From: Lachnospiraceae bacterium
GTDB lineage: Bacteria > Bacillota_A > Clostridia > Lachnospirales > Lachnospiraceae
Direction: 5' to 3'
DNA length: 16,001 nt
Assembly (NCBI GenBank): GCA_017464045.1
Contig: JAFUEG010000013.1
Span: 1 to 16,001, forward strand
How positions within the stretch are numbered: the stretch's first letter is position 1; every line of letters begins with the position of its first letter. Of this stretch, positions 7,501 to 15,574 are shown one piece after another. A program made the position numbers and the translations under genes. The notes beneath the pieces are model-generated. The model searched no databases, was not told the origin of the DNA, and was given only the letters and a program-made list of their open reading frames with translations.

Positions 7501-10500
7501 CAAACGGAGCGTTAGTTTCCTCCAAAGTATACCACTCTCCTGGTGTAAGCCTGCTTAAATCAATACTATGATTCTGATTTGTACCACCCATAATATCTGT
7601 AGTCCATGCAGTTTCAAATACTGTATCCGCAGCATCCTTAACCTGAAGTGTAGCACCTTCAAGGAAGGTTGTATCAGATATCTTCTTATTGATGATAAGA
7701 CTATTTGTTTCATCCTGCATAACAACTGTAAAGAGCTCGTCTCCTGTGCCTGTTACATCCACATAGTCAGTACCATTATGTGTTTGAAGTACATACTTTT
7801 TATTTACCGAATCATAAACCACTCTGAACTTAACACTATCTGCATTAGCATATCCGACAGGTGCCTTTATTTCTCTCAATTCGTATTCCTGTCCTATAGT
7901 TATACCAGTATAAGCATTGTCAGTTATACCATTTGTCTTATCATTTCCGCCACTTGTATTTACAACTGCATCATTGCTCCAAACCTGAAGTTCTGCACCA
8001 TCTAATTCATTGCCAATGGTATCAGTTTTCTTAACCTTAATCTTTATAGTATTGGTAAATGAAACACGAGATTCTTCATACACCTCATCAGTTCCATATT
8101 TTTTAACAGTAATTTTATTTTCTTCATCTGCAATTACATCAAGCTTGATTTCTTCAGATGAATATGAAACAAGACTATCACCTGTATTCTTCTCTTTAAG
8201 TATATAATAAAAATGCTCTTCTAATCCTGGAGTACCCATAATTTGAGTTTCAGTTTCGTCAAATACAGCATATCCAGTATTATCAGATGTCGCTTCATAA
8301 GTATGTTCCACTGTAGTAAAGTCTGAATTAGTATATTTCTCAAGTATAAAAGTAAACGGAAGGTTAATGTCCTCATTACCAGATAATACTTTTCTAACAG
8401 ATAAAGGCCACTTTGTAGTACCATCATAATCATTATTAAATTTTATAAATTCTCCATTTGAAGAATCATATCCTATAATATTTGTACCACTTTGTGTATC
8501 ACTACTTCCACTTTTCGTTATTGTATGTAATACATCAATTTCACCGGTAGTACTATTTCTGGTCAAAGTAACCTCTATAGTATATTCAGTAGGATCGTAT
8601 ATATATCCTGGAAGCGGTGTAGGCGACGGTACTAGTTCTTTTACAGTATATGTAATGTTTTTAGTATTTGCATCTCCAAATACGGATTGATCAAACACAA
8701 TCTTATCAAATGTTACTTTACCATCAGCCTCATTTTGCTTTATCTGAATAGGGGTTGCACCACCATCCTGATATAAACCAAAGCTAAAAATCCTATTTGT
8801 CCCCGGCTCATCCTGGCCAACTCCAAAAGTCTTAAGAGCTGTTATATTAATCTCCTGTGTAGCTTCCTTGGTGTTTTTAAATTTAACATCAGCTGCAGAT
8901 ATAGGATTAACTAAATCAGTACTCTTATAGTATGTAACTGTAGGTTCAATTCCACCGGCTGTATAATTAAATACAACCTTTGCAACATACTCATTTGTAT
9001 CGCAGATAAATCCTGTCTTAGAAGTTTCTTTAATTACATACTCATAAGGGCCAGGTAAAACAGCATTTGTTTTTACAACATCATCTATACTAAACACTTC
9101 ATCGATTGATATCACAACATTGCCACTAGCGTCATTATATCCCTTATAAGTCTTGCCATTTCTTGTAGCAGTAAATTCAAAACCATCAGTCGTTCCGTTA
9201 TAATCAGAAAGATCTGCACCTACAAGATTTTTATGTGCTTCCAAATTAAGAACGCTTTCACGCTCTTCATTTATAAATACCACATCACTAGCCTGAACTT
9301 CATATGCCGATGTCATACTAACATTATTATAGTATGTAGGTGTCGCAGCAACACGATTGTTTACTGCATCTAAAGTCAAATCAACTTTGACATAATATTC
9401 TGCACCGGAATATATATATCCATCAGGTGTTGTTTCAACAACCTCGCTTATCTTATAATAACGAGTTGTACCAATATCAGTATCGGCATAAGGTATTGCA
9501 TCAAAGCTAATTGCTCCGTTTATCGTGTTCTGTTTTGTCTGGTTAACACCAGATATCACAGGCGTTCCTGAAGCATTTACTTCCTGAAGAGTAAATGAAA
9601 ACTCCTTTAGATTTCCATCATTATCAGTAATAACGCTGGAAGCATCTGTTTCACCCGCTTTTTTAAGTTTCTTTTTAGCAGCAAAGGTTACTGATCCCTC
9701 TGTCGGCTTAAGAGTATTTGTAAATTCTATTCTTTTTGTTGCTACAGTCGTCAAATCCGGATCAGACGGACTATCCTTTTTCTGAACCAACGAAACCACA
9801 GCATTTACAGCTTTTGTTGAACTGTTAATTGTTACATTTACTGTTACGATATAAACAGATGTATCATAAATTACAGAAGCATCACTTCCCGCTTTTTCAG
9901 TTACCTCAAACTGATAAGTTCCCTCATCACCTGCTTTGAACACAAGATCAGTAAACTTTGCATTTCCGGATGTATCAGTAATTACCGTTTCATCTGCTGT
10001 ACCACTCTTATAATACTTACCGCCTGTACCTGTATTGTCTATAGCTTTTATTTCAAATTCAAAACCATCCTTTGGATAAGTTCCGTTGGCAATTATCTTT
10101 GTTGCATTAAGCGGAAGTTTAAACTGATTGGTAGTATTGTCAAATATTACGTTTGATGTTCCGCCCGGCACGAGCTGTGCACTTCCCCATGTTCCGGCTG
10201 TCGAATCATATGCATATTTATAAACTTTGTCTATAGTTGGTGTAAGTGTTGTTCCACTTCCCGGATCAACAACGGAAACCACAACGACATAATAGTCCTG
10301 TGTGCTTGTAATTCCACTATAACCCGACGTTCCTTCGTATATCTTGTAGATATGCTTACCTGTACCAAATTCGGTATTTGCACCTTTTGCAGTACTGTAA
10401 GTAATATCAGGGAATGTAATAATATTTGAATCCGCGGCAAGAAATGCTTCTTTTGGAGCACTTGCAAAAGGAGTGCTTGAAGTTATTTCATCCGGCTTAA

Positions 10501-13500
10501 GTGAATTCGACTGCTCTCCCAGATACACACAAAGGAAATTAAATTTGGTGCCGTAGGTATTTCCATCAACACCTACTATACTACCATCCACTTCCTTATA
10601 TACAGAAAGTCCTATAGTTCCGGTACGTGCTGCCTTTTCATCATTAAAATCAATCTTTGAAGCAGCAACATTTTCTTCTATAACTGTTCCGTCAGCTTTG
10701 TACTTAGTAATTTTTGTTGAAGTCTTTACTCCTCCTGTTGTAGTGTCACGTGTTACAGTTACGTCTACATAGTAATAATTTGTATCTGTCGTATAACCTG
10801 CAGGCGCAGTATTTTCACTAATCTTGTATCTGTAAACAGTAGGATTTGAACTGTCCGTACTTATATCTTCGCCCTTATATGTAAGTGCTGCAAATGTAAT
10901 ATTTCCTGCACTATTTGTGACAGATGCCTGATTAGCATTGGTCTGGTCATCAGTTATACCATTTAAAGCAACAGGCTCAAGCTTAAAGCTGAAAACATTT
11001 CCAGGTGTTACATTTTTCCCGTTTTCTGTTAAAAGCTTATTTGCCTTAAGTTCAAGTGTTGTATCATCTGAAGTATTGTTAAATGCTACAGCCTTCGGAT
11101 CGGTTGTTGCTGCTACGGCTACAGTTCCATCAGCATTATACTTGGTGTAAGTTACACTCTTAGTAAGCGCACCGGTGTCTAAATCCTTATTAATAACCAC
11201 TGTCATGATAACGTAGCCCGTATCATCCGTAATTTTATCATAGCCTGAAGTATTTTCTTTTATTTTATAATAGTAGTACTGTGGGAATACAGCAGCACCA
11301 CCTAAACTGTAAGTTATTTTGTCAAAGGTCATCTTACCTTTTGTAGAATCCGATGCCGTTGATGTGCTTGCTGCTGTCGTATTCCAGTTTCCGGAATCAG
11401 TCAAAAAGGCCGTTGTCATCGGTGTAAGATGATTACTCGTATAGAAACCTTCCGGGATAATATATAATGAAAAGTCAAATGCTAATCCATCCAATGGGAA
11501 AGTTTCATTTGAGCCTGTTCCAACTGATTTATAATCAAGTTTTTTGTATGCAACAGGTGTAACATCTACAGTTCCTGAATAGCTGTTTGTAAATGAAACT
11601 GTCTTTATTGAGTCATTAGCAAGTCCCGTTACGGTTAAATTAGTTCCGCTTGTATAATTTTTCTCAGATACAGTAGCAGTACCATCATTTAAAATACTAT
11701 AAGTAATTGAACTAGGAACAGCTGCCGGATCAGTTGAATCAATTGTCTCAGTTACAACGGCACTGCTATCTGAAGTAAGGTCAGTGAAATACCATGTATA
11801 TGTCTTAGCAGCAGAGTCATAGCTGTACCATCTTGAGCCGGAATCAGCTCCTGCTTTTATTTCTGCAAGCGTCTTAGTATATGTCTTTGTTTTGGCTGCA
11901 TCGCCTTCACCTTCACTTACAACCACCGTGAATTTAATAGTACTTAAATCCAAATCATCCGGTGCATTGTCCAAGGTCTTTGTAACCTTAAGGTCAATCT
12001 TATTATTATCCACACGCATGGTCTCACCGGTCTTATATACGTAGTGATTCCAGTCGGAAACATCAGCTATCGTAAAGTTATACATACCTTCAATACCAAG
12101 ATATCCCTCAGGTGGATTTAACTCCTTGATATAGTATTTCTGTCCTTTAACTATCTTCCATCCGGCAGTATTGCTTCCCTGGAAGGTAGCTTTACCATTT
12201 TCATCTGTAGTTGCTGTAACTATATTGCCTTTTTCATCAGTTACCGGAACCGCTGTTCCATTATCGTCTATAAAGAGCTGGAACTCAACTCCCTCAAGTC
12301 TGTTAAGTGCATTTCCGTACTCCTGCTTAAATATATTAATCGATAACTGATTACCGTAATCACCACCACCCGATGATGAATAGCTGGCTGATTTTGTAGC
12401 AGTGAAGCCTTTTACCTCAACCACATTTTTATATTCTCCGGTTGCAAGTATATTGGACTCATACTCAATTGTATAGTGTGCTTCATCATTTAAAACAATA
12501 GTCATGACATTACTACGAACATCACAGGATACTACATCTGCATCTTCAGGACTTATGGCAGTAACCTTAATTGTTGAGTAATCAATACTTAAGTTTGTAA
12601 ATGTATCTGTAAGAGTTATATCATTTCCATCATTTAATCTAAGCTTTTCAGGATTGACATCAATCCTATACTTTGCAACACCATCATTCTGGCTAATAAG
12701 CTCTTTTGTAAGGGTACTGCTATTTGCTTTGTCAGGTGCATATTCAAAGTCAAGAGGGAAACTCTCTCCCATATATGTTGCTGTATTGGTAAGAGTTATC
12801 TTATCATTTTCTGTATCTAACGCTGCCTGATCCAAAGTTTTTAATGCTGTCGTATCTTCTACTATAATAAAGTAATCAATCCAATAATAGCTGTAATAAC
12901 TATCTGTTGACGGATTCTTACTGATAGGTACAGTAAATGTAACCTTATTATCCGCATCAGGTGCTGAAGCAGTTGCAGTCAAATTTAAATCGTAATCATT
13001 ATTCCAAACCGAATTACTTCCGTATACCCTGGTTTTCTTAGACCAATTAGTTACAGGAGTTTCAGTATATATTACAAAACCTTCCGGTAAAGTATCCGTA
13101 ATGGTTATTGTGTCACTATCAACAGGCGCTACTCTTATCTTAAATTCATAGTAAGGATACTTAACCCCGTCTATAGTTACAGTTCCCTTGCTGCCAAGAT
13201 ACTTTTGTACCTCCGGCTGAACAGGTGAAGCATCTGCCGTTTTAGTCTTTTCTATATCATTTGCTCTGGCATTAATGGTATTTGTATGGGTTTTACGCCA
13301 TGTATCTGTTTTTGCTTTTTCAAGCCAGTCCTGATTGACAATTGTCTTATATGTAATAACAACCTGTCTATTTGAAGTTGAGCTGTCAAGACCTGCATCT
13401 CCATTTGATTTATGGAATGTAAAAGTAAATCCATGTGCAGTATATGTCTTATCTACACTTTCTGTTGTCTTTAGTCCGGTAATGGTTACACTTGTATCAT

Positions 13501-15460
13501 CTATACTATCATAGTACTCACTGTTTGAAGATGGAACCGTATCAGTAAGCACAAGACTGTCAAGACCTTTAGCCGGTACATCGACGGTAACAGTCCACAA
13601 TACATACTCAGAGTTAACTTCCGTTGCAGTCTTTTTTATATCAAATTTATCATTTATACCGATGGTTGCTTCCCCCGGTTTATCTGTATTTAAAAATGTA
13701 GCAGTATTCTTTAATTTCATATCAGATATCTGCTTATCCATATCCTTTGCCTGTGTCTGATATGTAATTACATAGTAATATGCTTTTGTTGCATCAGTTT
13801 CATTAAACGTATAATTAAATGAACTTCCGGAAGGTGTATAGCTATGTTCAACATCTGCAGTCCCTGTGCCCGTTGAATTATTTTCATAACCTTTTATTGT
13901 TATATCACCTAAGAACTCCTGATTATCATTAATTGTTGTAGTATCATCTGTAAGAACATCCGTTAAGGTCTTTCCATTTAAAGAAACCAATCTCTCAGGA
14001 TTTAAAGTTATAGTCCAAGTAACTATTCCGGTAGTCTGATCTATATCTGTTGCATACTTAGAGGATATAGAACTGTAAGTTACATTATTGGTTGTTGATT
14101 TAGTATTATTACTTGTATCTGAATCAGTATTGGTACTGGTAACAGAAGCAGTGTTATTTACCACTACCTTACCATCCTGATCTGTATCAGAGCCGGATAA
14201 ATCAGCACCGTCCTTAATCTTAACTTTATAATTAAAATCTACATAATACCCATTTGGTAAATTACCCAGGTTTTGACTAAAACTCTTATTATCAGCATTA
14301 ACGCTTGTCGTACCTGTACTTACAGATTTTCCATAGCTGTCATAAACAGTATATGATACACTATCTAGTACAAAGTCATTATTATCAATGCTATCGCTCA
14401 ATGAAACGCCTTGATTATAGCCTTTTGAGCTAACTCTGACTGTATAATTAATGCTGTCATTGTCTGCTGATATACTGCCGCTGCTCCATTTGTTTACAGA
14501 TACATCGCCTTCAAGACTTGCATCTATAGTTCTGGTTACTCCGTTACCAAAGTTAATATTTTGCGTTGAACCATCAAATTTACCCCTAAAAGTAAGATAA
14601 AACTGAGCGTCATCTGAATTCTTTAAGGTACCGAAATTAGCATCTTCAGTATTAAAATTAAAGGTAATTACACCATCCTGAATACTAAACGGATTATTTG
14701 AAACCTTTATGGTATCACTGCTGTCACCCTGTTTATAAACCAAATCTATATATGTACTGCTTATATTATTGGCAACTATACCTGCAGGAATAGTATATGT
14801 CATTGCAGCATTTGTCTCTATAAACTGTTTTACCTGATCCTCAGTAAAATAAATTGTAAATTCATATTCATTATCAAGATTAACACCGGTCCATGAATTA
14901 TCACTTGAGTTATAAGTTACACCGGTCTTAGCATCTGCATCTGATACATAATATGACAAATCGTTATAATAACTTGCTGCCTTTAATAAACTGTCATCCT
15001 CTTCAAAATCATCAAAATCATCTTCGATTTCCTCTGGAACTGACATATCTTCCGTATCATTATCTTCTATATCATTATTATTTATATCATTTGAAGGATT
15101 TTCATTTTCATCGATATTATCCTGTGTATCTTCATCCAAAGCAGCATCCACAGCTTCGGTTGTTTCATTATTAACTTCATCATATTCTGTGGATGTATCT
15201 GCTGTCTCAGCAGAAGTATTCTCCTCAACATTCGGTGTTGATTCCGTGTTGTCATCCCCGTTTGATGGGTCATCTGTTATCTCCTCGGTAGTTATTTCAA
15301 CACCTTCACCTAAGGCAGACTCCTCCCCTTCCGCATACGCATTATACCTTACACCGCTTCCTCCACTTGGTAAAATTATAGAAAGCACCATAAGTATTGA
15401 CAGCAGTATAGCTATCACTCTCTTTCTAGGTATTGCAGTTTTTCTCCTTAAATCCTTCAT
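4511..15460 (-). CDS. Giant sortase-anchored multi-isopeptide surface protein (3,649 aa)
   Basis: Cell-wall-anchored, adhesin- or stalk-like protein, roughly 390-400 kDa by length. Domain order: signal peptide (1-43); acidic linker (44-158); beta-rich tip (about 163-320); five Cna-A/DUF11-like domains (321-1030); a SpaA-like domain (1038-1150); one pilin-like domain (1155-1293); eight FctA/Spy0128-like domains (1296-2471); ten SpaA/CnaB domains (2472-3585); Pro/Thr linker (3586-3611); VQTGD sorting signal (3614 is the Thr), membrane helix (about 3622-3640) and basic tail RKHKK. AAGGAGG lies 7 nt before the ATG. The frame is intact through 10.95 kb. The gene has its own promoter and terminator. 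Only four cysteines were seen (979, 1643, 2152, 3269), so disulfides are unlikely, and isopeptide bonds would give stability. The ligand is unknown; adhesion to host, mucus, plant fibre or other cells are all possible. No sortase gene is in the window. Confidence 0.93.
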   Translation of the reverse strand: MKDLRRKTAIPRKRVIAILLSILMVLSIILPSGGSGVRYNAYAEGEESALGEGVEITTEEITDDPSNGDDNTESTPNVEENTSAETADTSTEYDEVNNETTEAVDAALDEDTQDNIDENENPSNDINNNDIEDNDTEDMSVPEEIEDDFDDFEEDDSLLKAASYYNDLSYYVSDADAKTGVTYNSSDNSWTGVNLDNEYEFTIYFTEDQVKQFIETNAAMTYTIPAGIVANNISSTYIDLVYKQGDSSDTIKVSNNPFSIQDGVITFNFNTEDANFGTLKNSDDAQFYLTFRGKFDGSTQNINFGNGVTRTIDASLEGDVSVNKWSSGSISADNDSINYTVRVSSKGYNQGVSLSDSIDNNDFVLDSVSYTVYDSYGKSVSTGTTSVNADNKSFSQNLGNLPNGYYVDFNYKVKIKDGADLSGSDTDQDGKVVVNNTASVTSTNTDSDTSNNTKSTTNNVTYSSISSKYATDIDQTTGIVTWTITLNPERLVSLNGKTLTDVLTDDTTTINDNQEFLGDITIKGYENNSTGTGTADVEHSYTPSGSSFNYTFNETDATKAYYYVITYQTQAKDMDKQISDMKLKNTATFLNTDKPGEATIGINDKFDIKKTATEVNSEYVLWTVTVDVPAKGLDSLVLTDTVPSSNSEYYDSIDDTSVTITGLKTTESVDKTYTAHGFTFTFHKSNGDAGLDSSTSNRQVVITYKTIVNQDWLEKAKTDTWRKTHTNTINARANDIEKTKTADASPVQPEVQKYLGSKGTVTIDGVKYPYYEFKIRVAPVDSDTITITDTLPEGFVIYTETPVTNWSKKTRVYGSNSVWNNDYDLNLTATASAPDADNKVTFTVPISKNPSTDSYYSYYWIDYFIIVEDTTALKTLDQAALDTENDKITLTNTATYMGESFPLDFEYAPDKANSSTLTKELISQNDGVAKYRIDVNPEKLRLNDGNDITLTDTFTNLSIDYSTIKVTAISPEDADVVSCDVRSNVMTIVLNDEAHYTIEYESNILATGEYKNVVEVKGFTATKSASYSSSGGGDYGNQLSINIFKQEYGNALNRLEGVEFQLFIDDNGTAVPVTDEKGNIVTATTDENGKATFQGSNTAGWKIVKGQKYYIKELNPPEGYLGIEGMYNFTIADVSDWNHYVYKTGETMRVDNNKIDLKVTKTLDNAPDDLDLSTIKFTVVVSEGEGDAAKTKTYTKTLAEIKAGADSGSRWYSYDSAAKTYTWYFTDLTSDSSAVVTETIDSTDPAAVPSSITYSILNDGTATVSEKNYTSGTNLTVTGLANDSIKTVSFTNSYSGTVDVTPVAYKKLDYKSVGTGSNETFPLDGLAFDFSLYIIPEGFYTSNHLTPMTTAFLTDSGNWNTTAASTSTASDSTKGKMTFDKITYSLGGAAVFPQYYYYKIKENTSGYDKITDDTGYVIMTVVINKDLDTGALTKSVTYTKYNADGTVAVAATTDPKAVAFNNTSDDTTLELKANKLLTENGKNVTPGNVFSFKLEPVALNGITDDQTNANQASVTNSAGNITFAALTYKGEDISTDSSNPTVYRYKISENTAPAGYTTDTNYYYVDVTVTRDTTTGGVKTSTKITKYKADGTVIEENVAASKIDFNDEKAARTGTIGLSVYKEVDGSIVGVDGNTYGTKFNFLCVYLGEQSNSLKPDEITSSTPFASAPKEAFLAADSNIITFPDITYSTAKGANTEFGTGKHIYKIYEGTSGYSGITSTQDYYVVVVSVVDPGSGTTLTPTIDKVYKYAYDSTAGTWGSAQLVPGGTSNVIFDNTTNQFKLPLNATKIIANGTYPKDGFEFEIKAIDNTGTGGKYYKSGTADETVITDTSGNAKFTDLVFKAGDEGTYQFEVTEKAGSDASVIYDTSVYIVTVNVTINSSTKAVNAVVSLVQKKDSPSDPDLTTVATKRIEFTNTLKPTEGSVTFAAKKKLKKAGETDASSVITDNDGNLKEFSFTLQEVNASGTPVISGVNQTKQNTINGAISFDAIPYADTDIGTTRYYKISEVVETTPDGYIYSGAEYYVKVDLTLDAVNNRVAATPTYYNNVSMTSAYEVQASDVVFINEERESVLNLEAHKNLVGADLSDYNGTTDGFEFTATRNGKTYKGYNDASGNVVISIDEVFSIDDVVKTNAVLPGPYEYVIKETSKTGFICDTNEYVAKVVFNYTAGGIEPTVTYYKSTDLVNPISAADVKFKNTKEATQEINITALKTFGVGQDEPGTNRIFSFGLYQDGGATPIQIKQNEADGKVTFDKIVFDQSVFGDANTKNITYTVKELVPSPTPLPGYIYDPTEYTIEVTLTRNSTTGEIDVLHTITKSGSSDTQSGTNIIGYDSSNGEFIKFNNDYDGTTKWPLSVRKVLSGNEDINLPFTFILEKYTNSDFTTVEHTYEATSDNTGYAVFDETETQIMGTPGLEEHFYYILKEKNTGDSLVSYSSEEIKLDVIADEENKITVKKYGTDEVYEESRVSFTNTIKIKVKKTDTIGNELDGAELQVWSNDAVVNTSGGNDKTNGITDNAYTGITIGQEYELREIKAPVGYANADSVKFRVVYDSVNKKYVLQTHNGTDYVDVTGTGDELFTVVMQDETNSLIINKKISDTTFLEGATLQVKDAADTVFETAWTTDIMGGTNQNHSIDLSRLTPGEWYTLEETNAPFGYEIAEPVQFMIDTDNKVWSKKQSEAVTDAIELTNVDGKYTLAMFDEPLKLTITKYNRATNDKLPGAVFSIYAKDGSGLVQSGIEVSSAGTISLNVLTLGLTADKEYILEETTPPDGFEITDPITFKITSDNVLVVDGTNMPDTEIEVYDRAEGTIYISKVDPDRLGVELEGAYLGIYKDGKLVESYHSGSQPHEIRTGDLDKNKIYILKEIEAPKSAGVPTHYISAEIKFYIDNNSDLHVQKADEADYSLVGDGMIVMEDKARDVVKISKIDLVSSDELPNAKLKITDEHGNPVYEKTVDEHGNLTTTTNKLEHTTDGSKWEIDYSTFELGTPYVLTEITAPDGYEVAEDITFMIVNEGGQNVIKIKQTDGSYLPNTNMTVIMQDAPMNYVSFVKIDKSSGQTLAGAELTIYDSYGNVATSFTTTKDAKSYRVDDFNVNEEYTLSETGVPDGFYKADDVVFRVSFVTTENGRIRKLFVRDTDGTFKVRETGQIVVEDERIYKVKISKIDLTSEEEVPGAHIQIIDEFGSVVTEWNSTNTPTEIEGLRPNVTYTLRETVAPQGYKITTDTTFALKSDATIDYDKTTTAISSEGVLLVKDDITSLNFTKYGLIYESCGTDPAAYEPLEGVEFAAYAIDNDGNVSDTPAATATSSKNGIVLFTKLAKGKYQIRETKSVGTFKISKDYFYATVDDNNFAGLTDKEGNKIEGNRIVDDQYRTDIIFTKVSEKDKAKKLANSTYGLYRKNSLDEEILVATTVSDENGVVKFEGVLVDTKYVIRELKSPNGFYVSQNPIEISFKLDAEEVVLDSFNDGKGTALLAANGEITWLEPAVVVSFLKVDENGNPLPGATLAIADKNGNVVKNEAGQELVWVSTSTAVEVSDVLVIGETYQLVELTAPDGYKVADPVKFEIPDDKVETGENKVVSVVMKDEILVIPPESVVTPPTEISTPPAEVTTPPSVQTGDNTPVKPVTFIMLLSLAGIITLFVLGRKHKKIFK
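4514..4627 (-). other. C-terminal sorting signal, residues 3612-3649
   Basis: SVQTGDNTP (3611-3619) is followed by a hydrophobic helix (about 3622-3640) and the basic tail RKHKKIFK. This is the three-part layout of a sortase substrate, with cleavage expected between Thr3614 and Gly3615. The pentapeptide is VQTGD rather than LPxTG. QTGD-type signals are common in clostridial sortase substrates (known family behaviour); which sortase uses it cannot be seen here. Confidence 0.85.
4628..4705 (-). other. Pro/Thr-rich wall-spanning linker, residues 3586-3611
   Basis: Short repeated units of the form PPxEx, STPP and TTPP just before the sorting signal. Extended proline-rich segments here normally thread the protein through the peptidoglycan. 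Confidence 0.75.
4706..8047 (-). repeat. Ten SpaA/CnaB-type domains, residues 2472-3585
   Basis: Each unit of about 100-120 residues starts with a strand ending in Lys (K-x-D style), has a Y-x-L-x-E...AP-x-GY/F segment, and ends in a strand of the form VVMxD or similar. Candidate bond Lys / catalytic Glu / partner Asp, by unit: 2478/2530/2583; 2592/2648/2699; 2708/2764/2803; 2813/2864/2914; 2924/2992/3039; 3049/3100/3151; 3161/3210/3252; 3261/3325/3366 or 3367; 3377/3432/none clear; 3490/3546/3582. An Asp acceptor instead of the usual Asn matches the FbaB CnaB2 domain (source of SpyTag/SpyCatcher). Confidence 0.8.
8048..11575 (-). repeat. Eight FctA/Spy0128-like pilin isopeptide domains, residues 1296-2471
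   Basis: Eight consecutive units of about 125-165 residues, each opening with A/V-x-K-x-L/I/V, with a Y-x-I/V-x-E strand, and closing with F-x-N. Candidate Lys/Glu/Asn: 1306/1402/1462; 1475/1549/1606 (or Asp1607); 1622/1709/1775; 1788/1855/1915; 1930/2006/2064; 2077/2145/2196; 2210/2275/2343; 2357/2423/2470. The motif order is that of the streptococcal pilin isopeptide-linkage domain. Positions were read by eye, so a shift of one or two residues is possible where Lys or Asn are doubled. Confidence 0.78.
11582..11998 (-). other. Pilin-like isopeptide domain, residues 1155-1293
   Basis: Begins DLKVTKTLDNAP, has a VVTETI strand and ends VSFTNSY. The Lys/Glu/Asn order (K1161, E1238, N1292) is as in the following eight units, but the inner sequence is more divergent and resembles the DUF7601/CnaB-like domains of clostridial surface proteins. 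It joins the SpaA-like domain to the pilin-like array. Confidence 0.6.
12011..12349 (-). other. N-terminal SpaA/CnaB domain, residues 1038-1150
   Basis: INIFKQEYGN (K1045), LEGVEFQLF, YYIKELNPPEGY (E1113) and a closing MRVDNN strand (N1152 or so) follow the prealbumin-like SpaA pattern. It follows a flexible Ser/Gly hinge (1027-1035) that separates the tip region from the stalk. Here the acceptor looks like Asn, unlike the Asp in the C-terminal SpaA array. Confidence 0.7.
12371..14500 (-). repeat. Five Cna-A/DUF11-like domains, residues 321-1030
   Basis: Five successive domains share a Lys-bearing first strand, a TLTDxxP-type segment and a closing NTAT-type strand. Candidate Lys/Asp/Asn: 324/356/436; 469/501/585; 610/640/727; 753/789/892; 919/952/1012. 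Lys-Asn bonding with an Asp catalyst is the arrangement known in the collagen-binding region of Cna. Lys to Asp spacing is 30-36 residues in all five, and Asp to Asn 60-103. Confidence 0.65.
14501..14974 (-). other. Putative adhesive tip domain, residues 163-320
   Basis: First folded segment after the acidic linker, beta-rich by sequence, resembling the N1-type domain of clostridial and staphylococcal adhesins. No Cys is present, so it is not a thioester adhesin domain. Binding partner unknown. Confidence 0.45.
14987..15331 (-). other. Acidic low-complexity linker, residues 44-158
   Basis: About 47 of 115 residues are Asp or Glu and I find no Lys or Arg; the rest is mainly Asn, Thr and Ser. 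It is surely disordered and strongly negative, lying between the signal peptide and the first folded domain, which would be the outermost tip of the anchored protein. Confidence 0.85.
15332..15460 (-). other. Signal peptide, residues 1-43
   Basis: Basic N-terminus (KDLRRKTAIPRKR), hydrophobic core (VIAILLSILMVLSIILP) and a likely signal peptidase I site AYA|E after residue 43. No YSIRK-type motif is seen. Confidence 0.88.
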
Positions 15461-15467
15461 ATCTTTT

Positions 15468-15474
15468 CCTCCTT
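15468..15474 (-). promoter_or_regulatory. Ribosome binding site of the giant gene
   Basis: AAGGAGG on the minus strand, 7 nt before the ATG at 15460, near ideal, which fixes the start. Confidence 0.88.
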
Positions 15475-15574
15475 GAAAACTATAATGATATTTTCCTTCT
15501 TTATCTCAAAACCTGAACAAGTTAAAATATATGATATATTTTTTTACATATTCAATATACAATATTTCTAAAAA

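Noticed and set aside
7568..8005. 145-codon plus-strand open frame inside the giant gene
   Set aside because: Antisense to SpaA units with clear coding signal; the Cys/Ile/Ser-rich product is typical of a shadow frame.
14501..14974. Thioester adhesin domain at the tip
   Set aside because: It would need a Cys and Gln pair; the first Cys in the protein is at residue 979.
4511..15460. CRISPR array or DNA-level satellite within the giant gene
   Set aside because: The repetition is at protein-domain level, with units of 100-165 residues that differ strongly in DNA; no short regular direct repeats with spacers.
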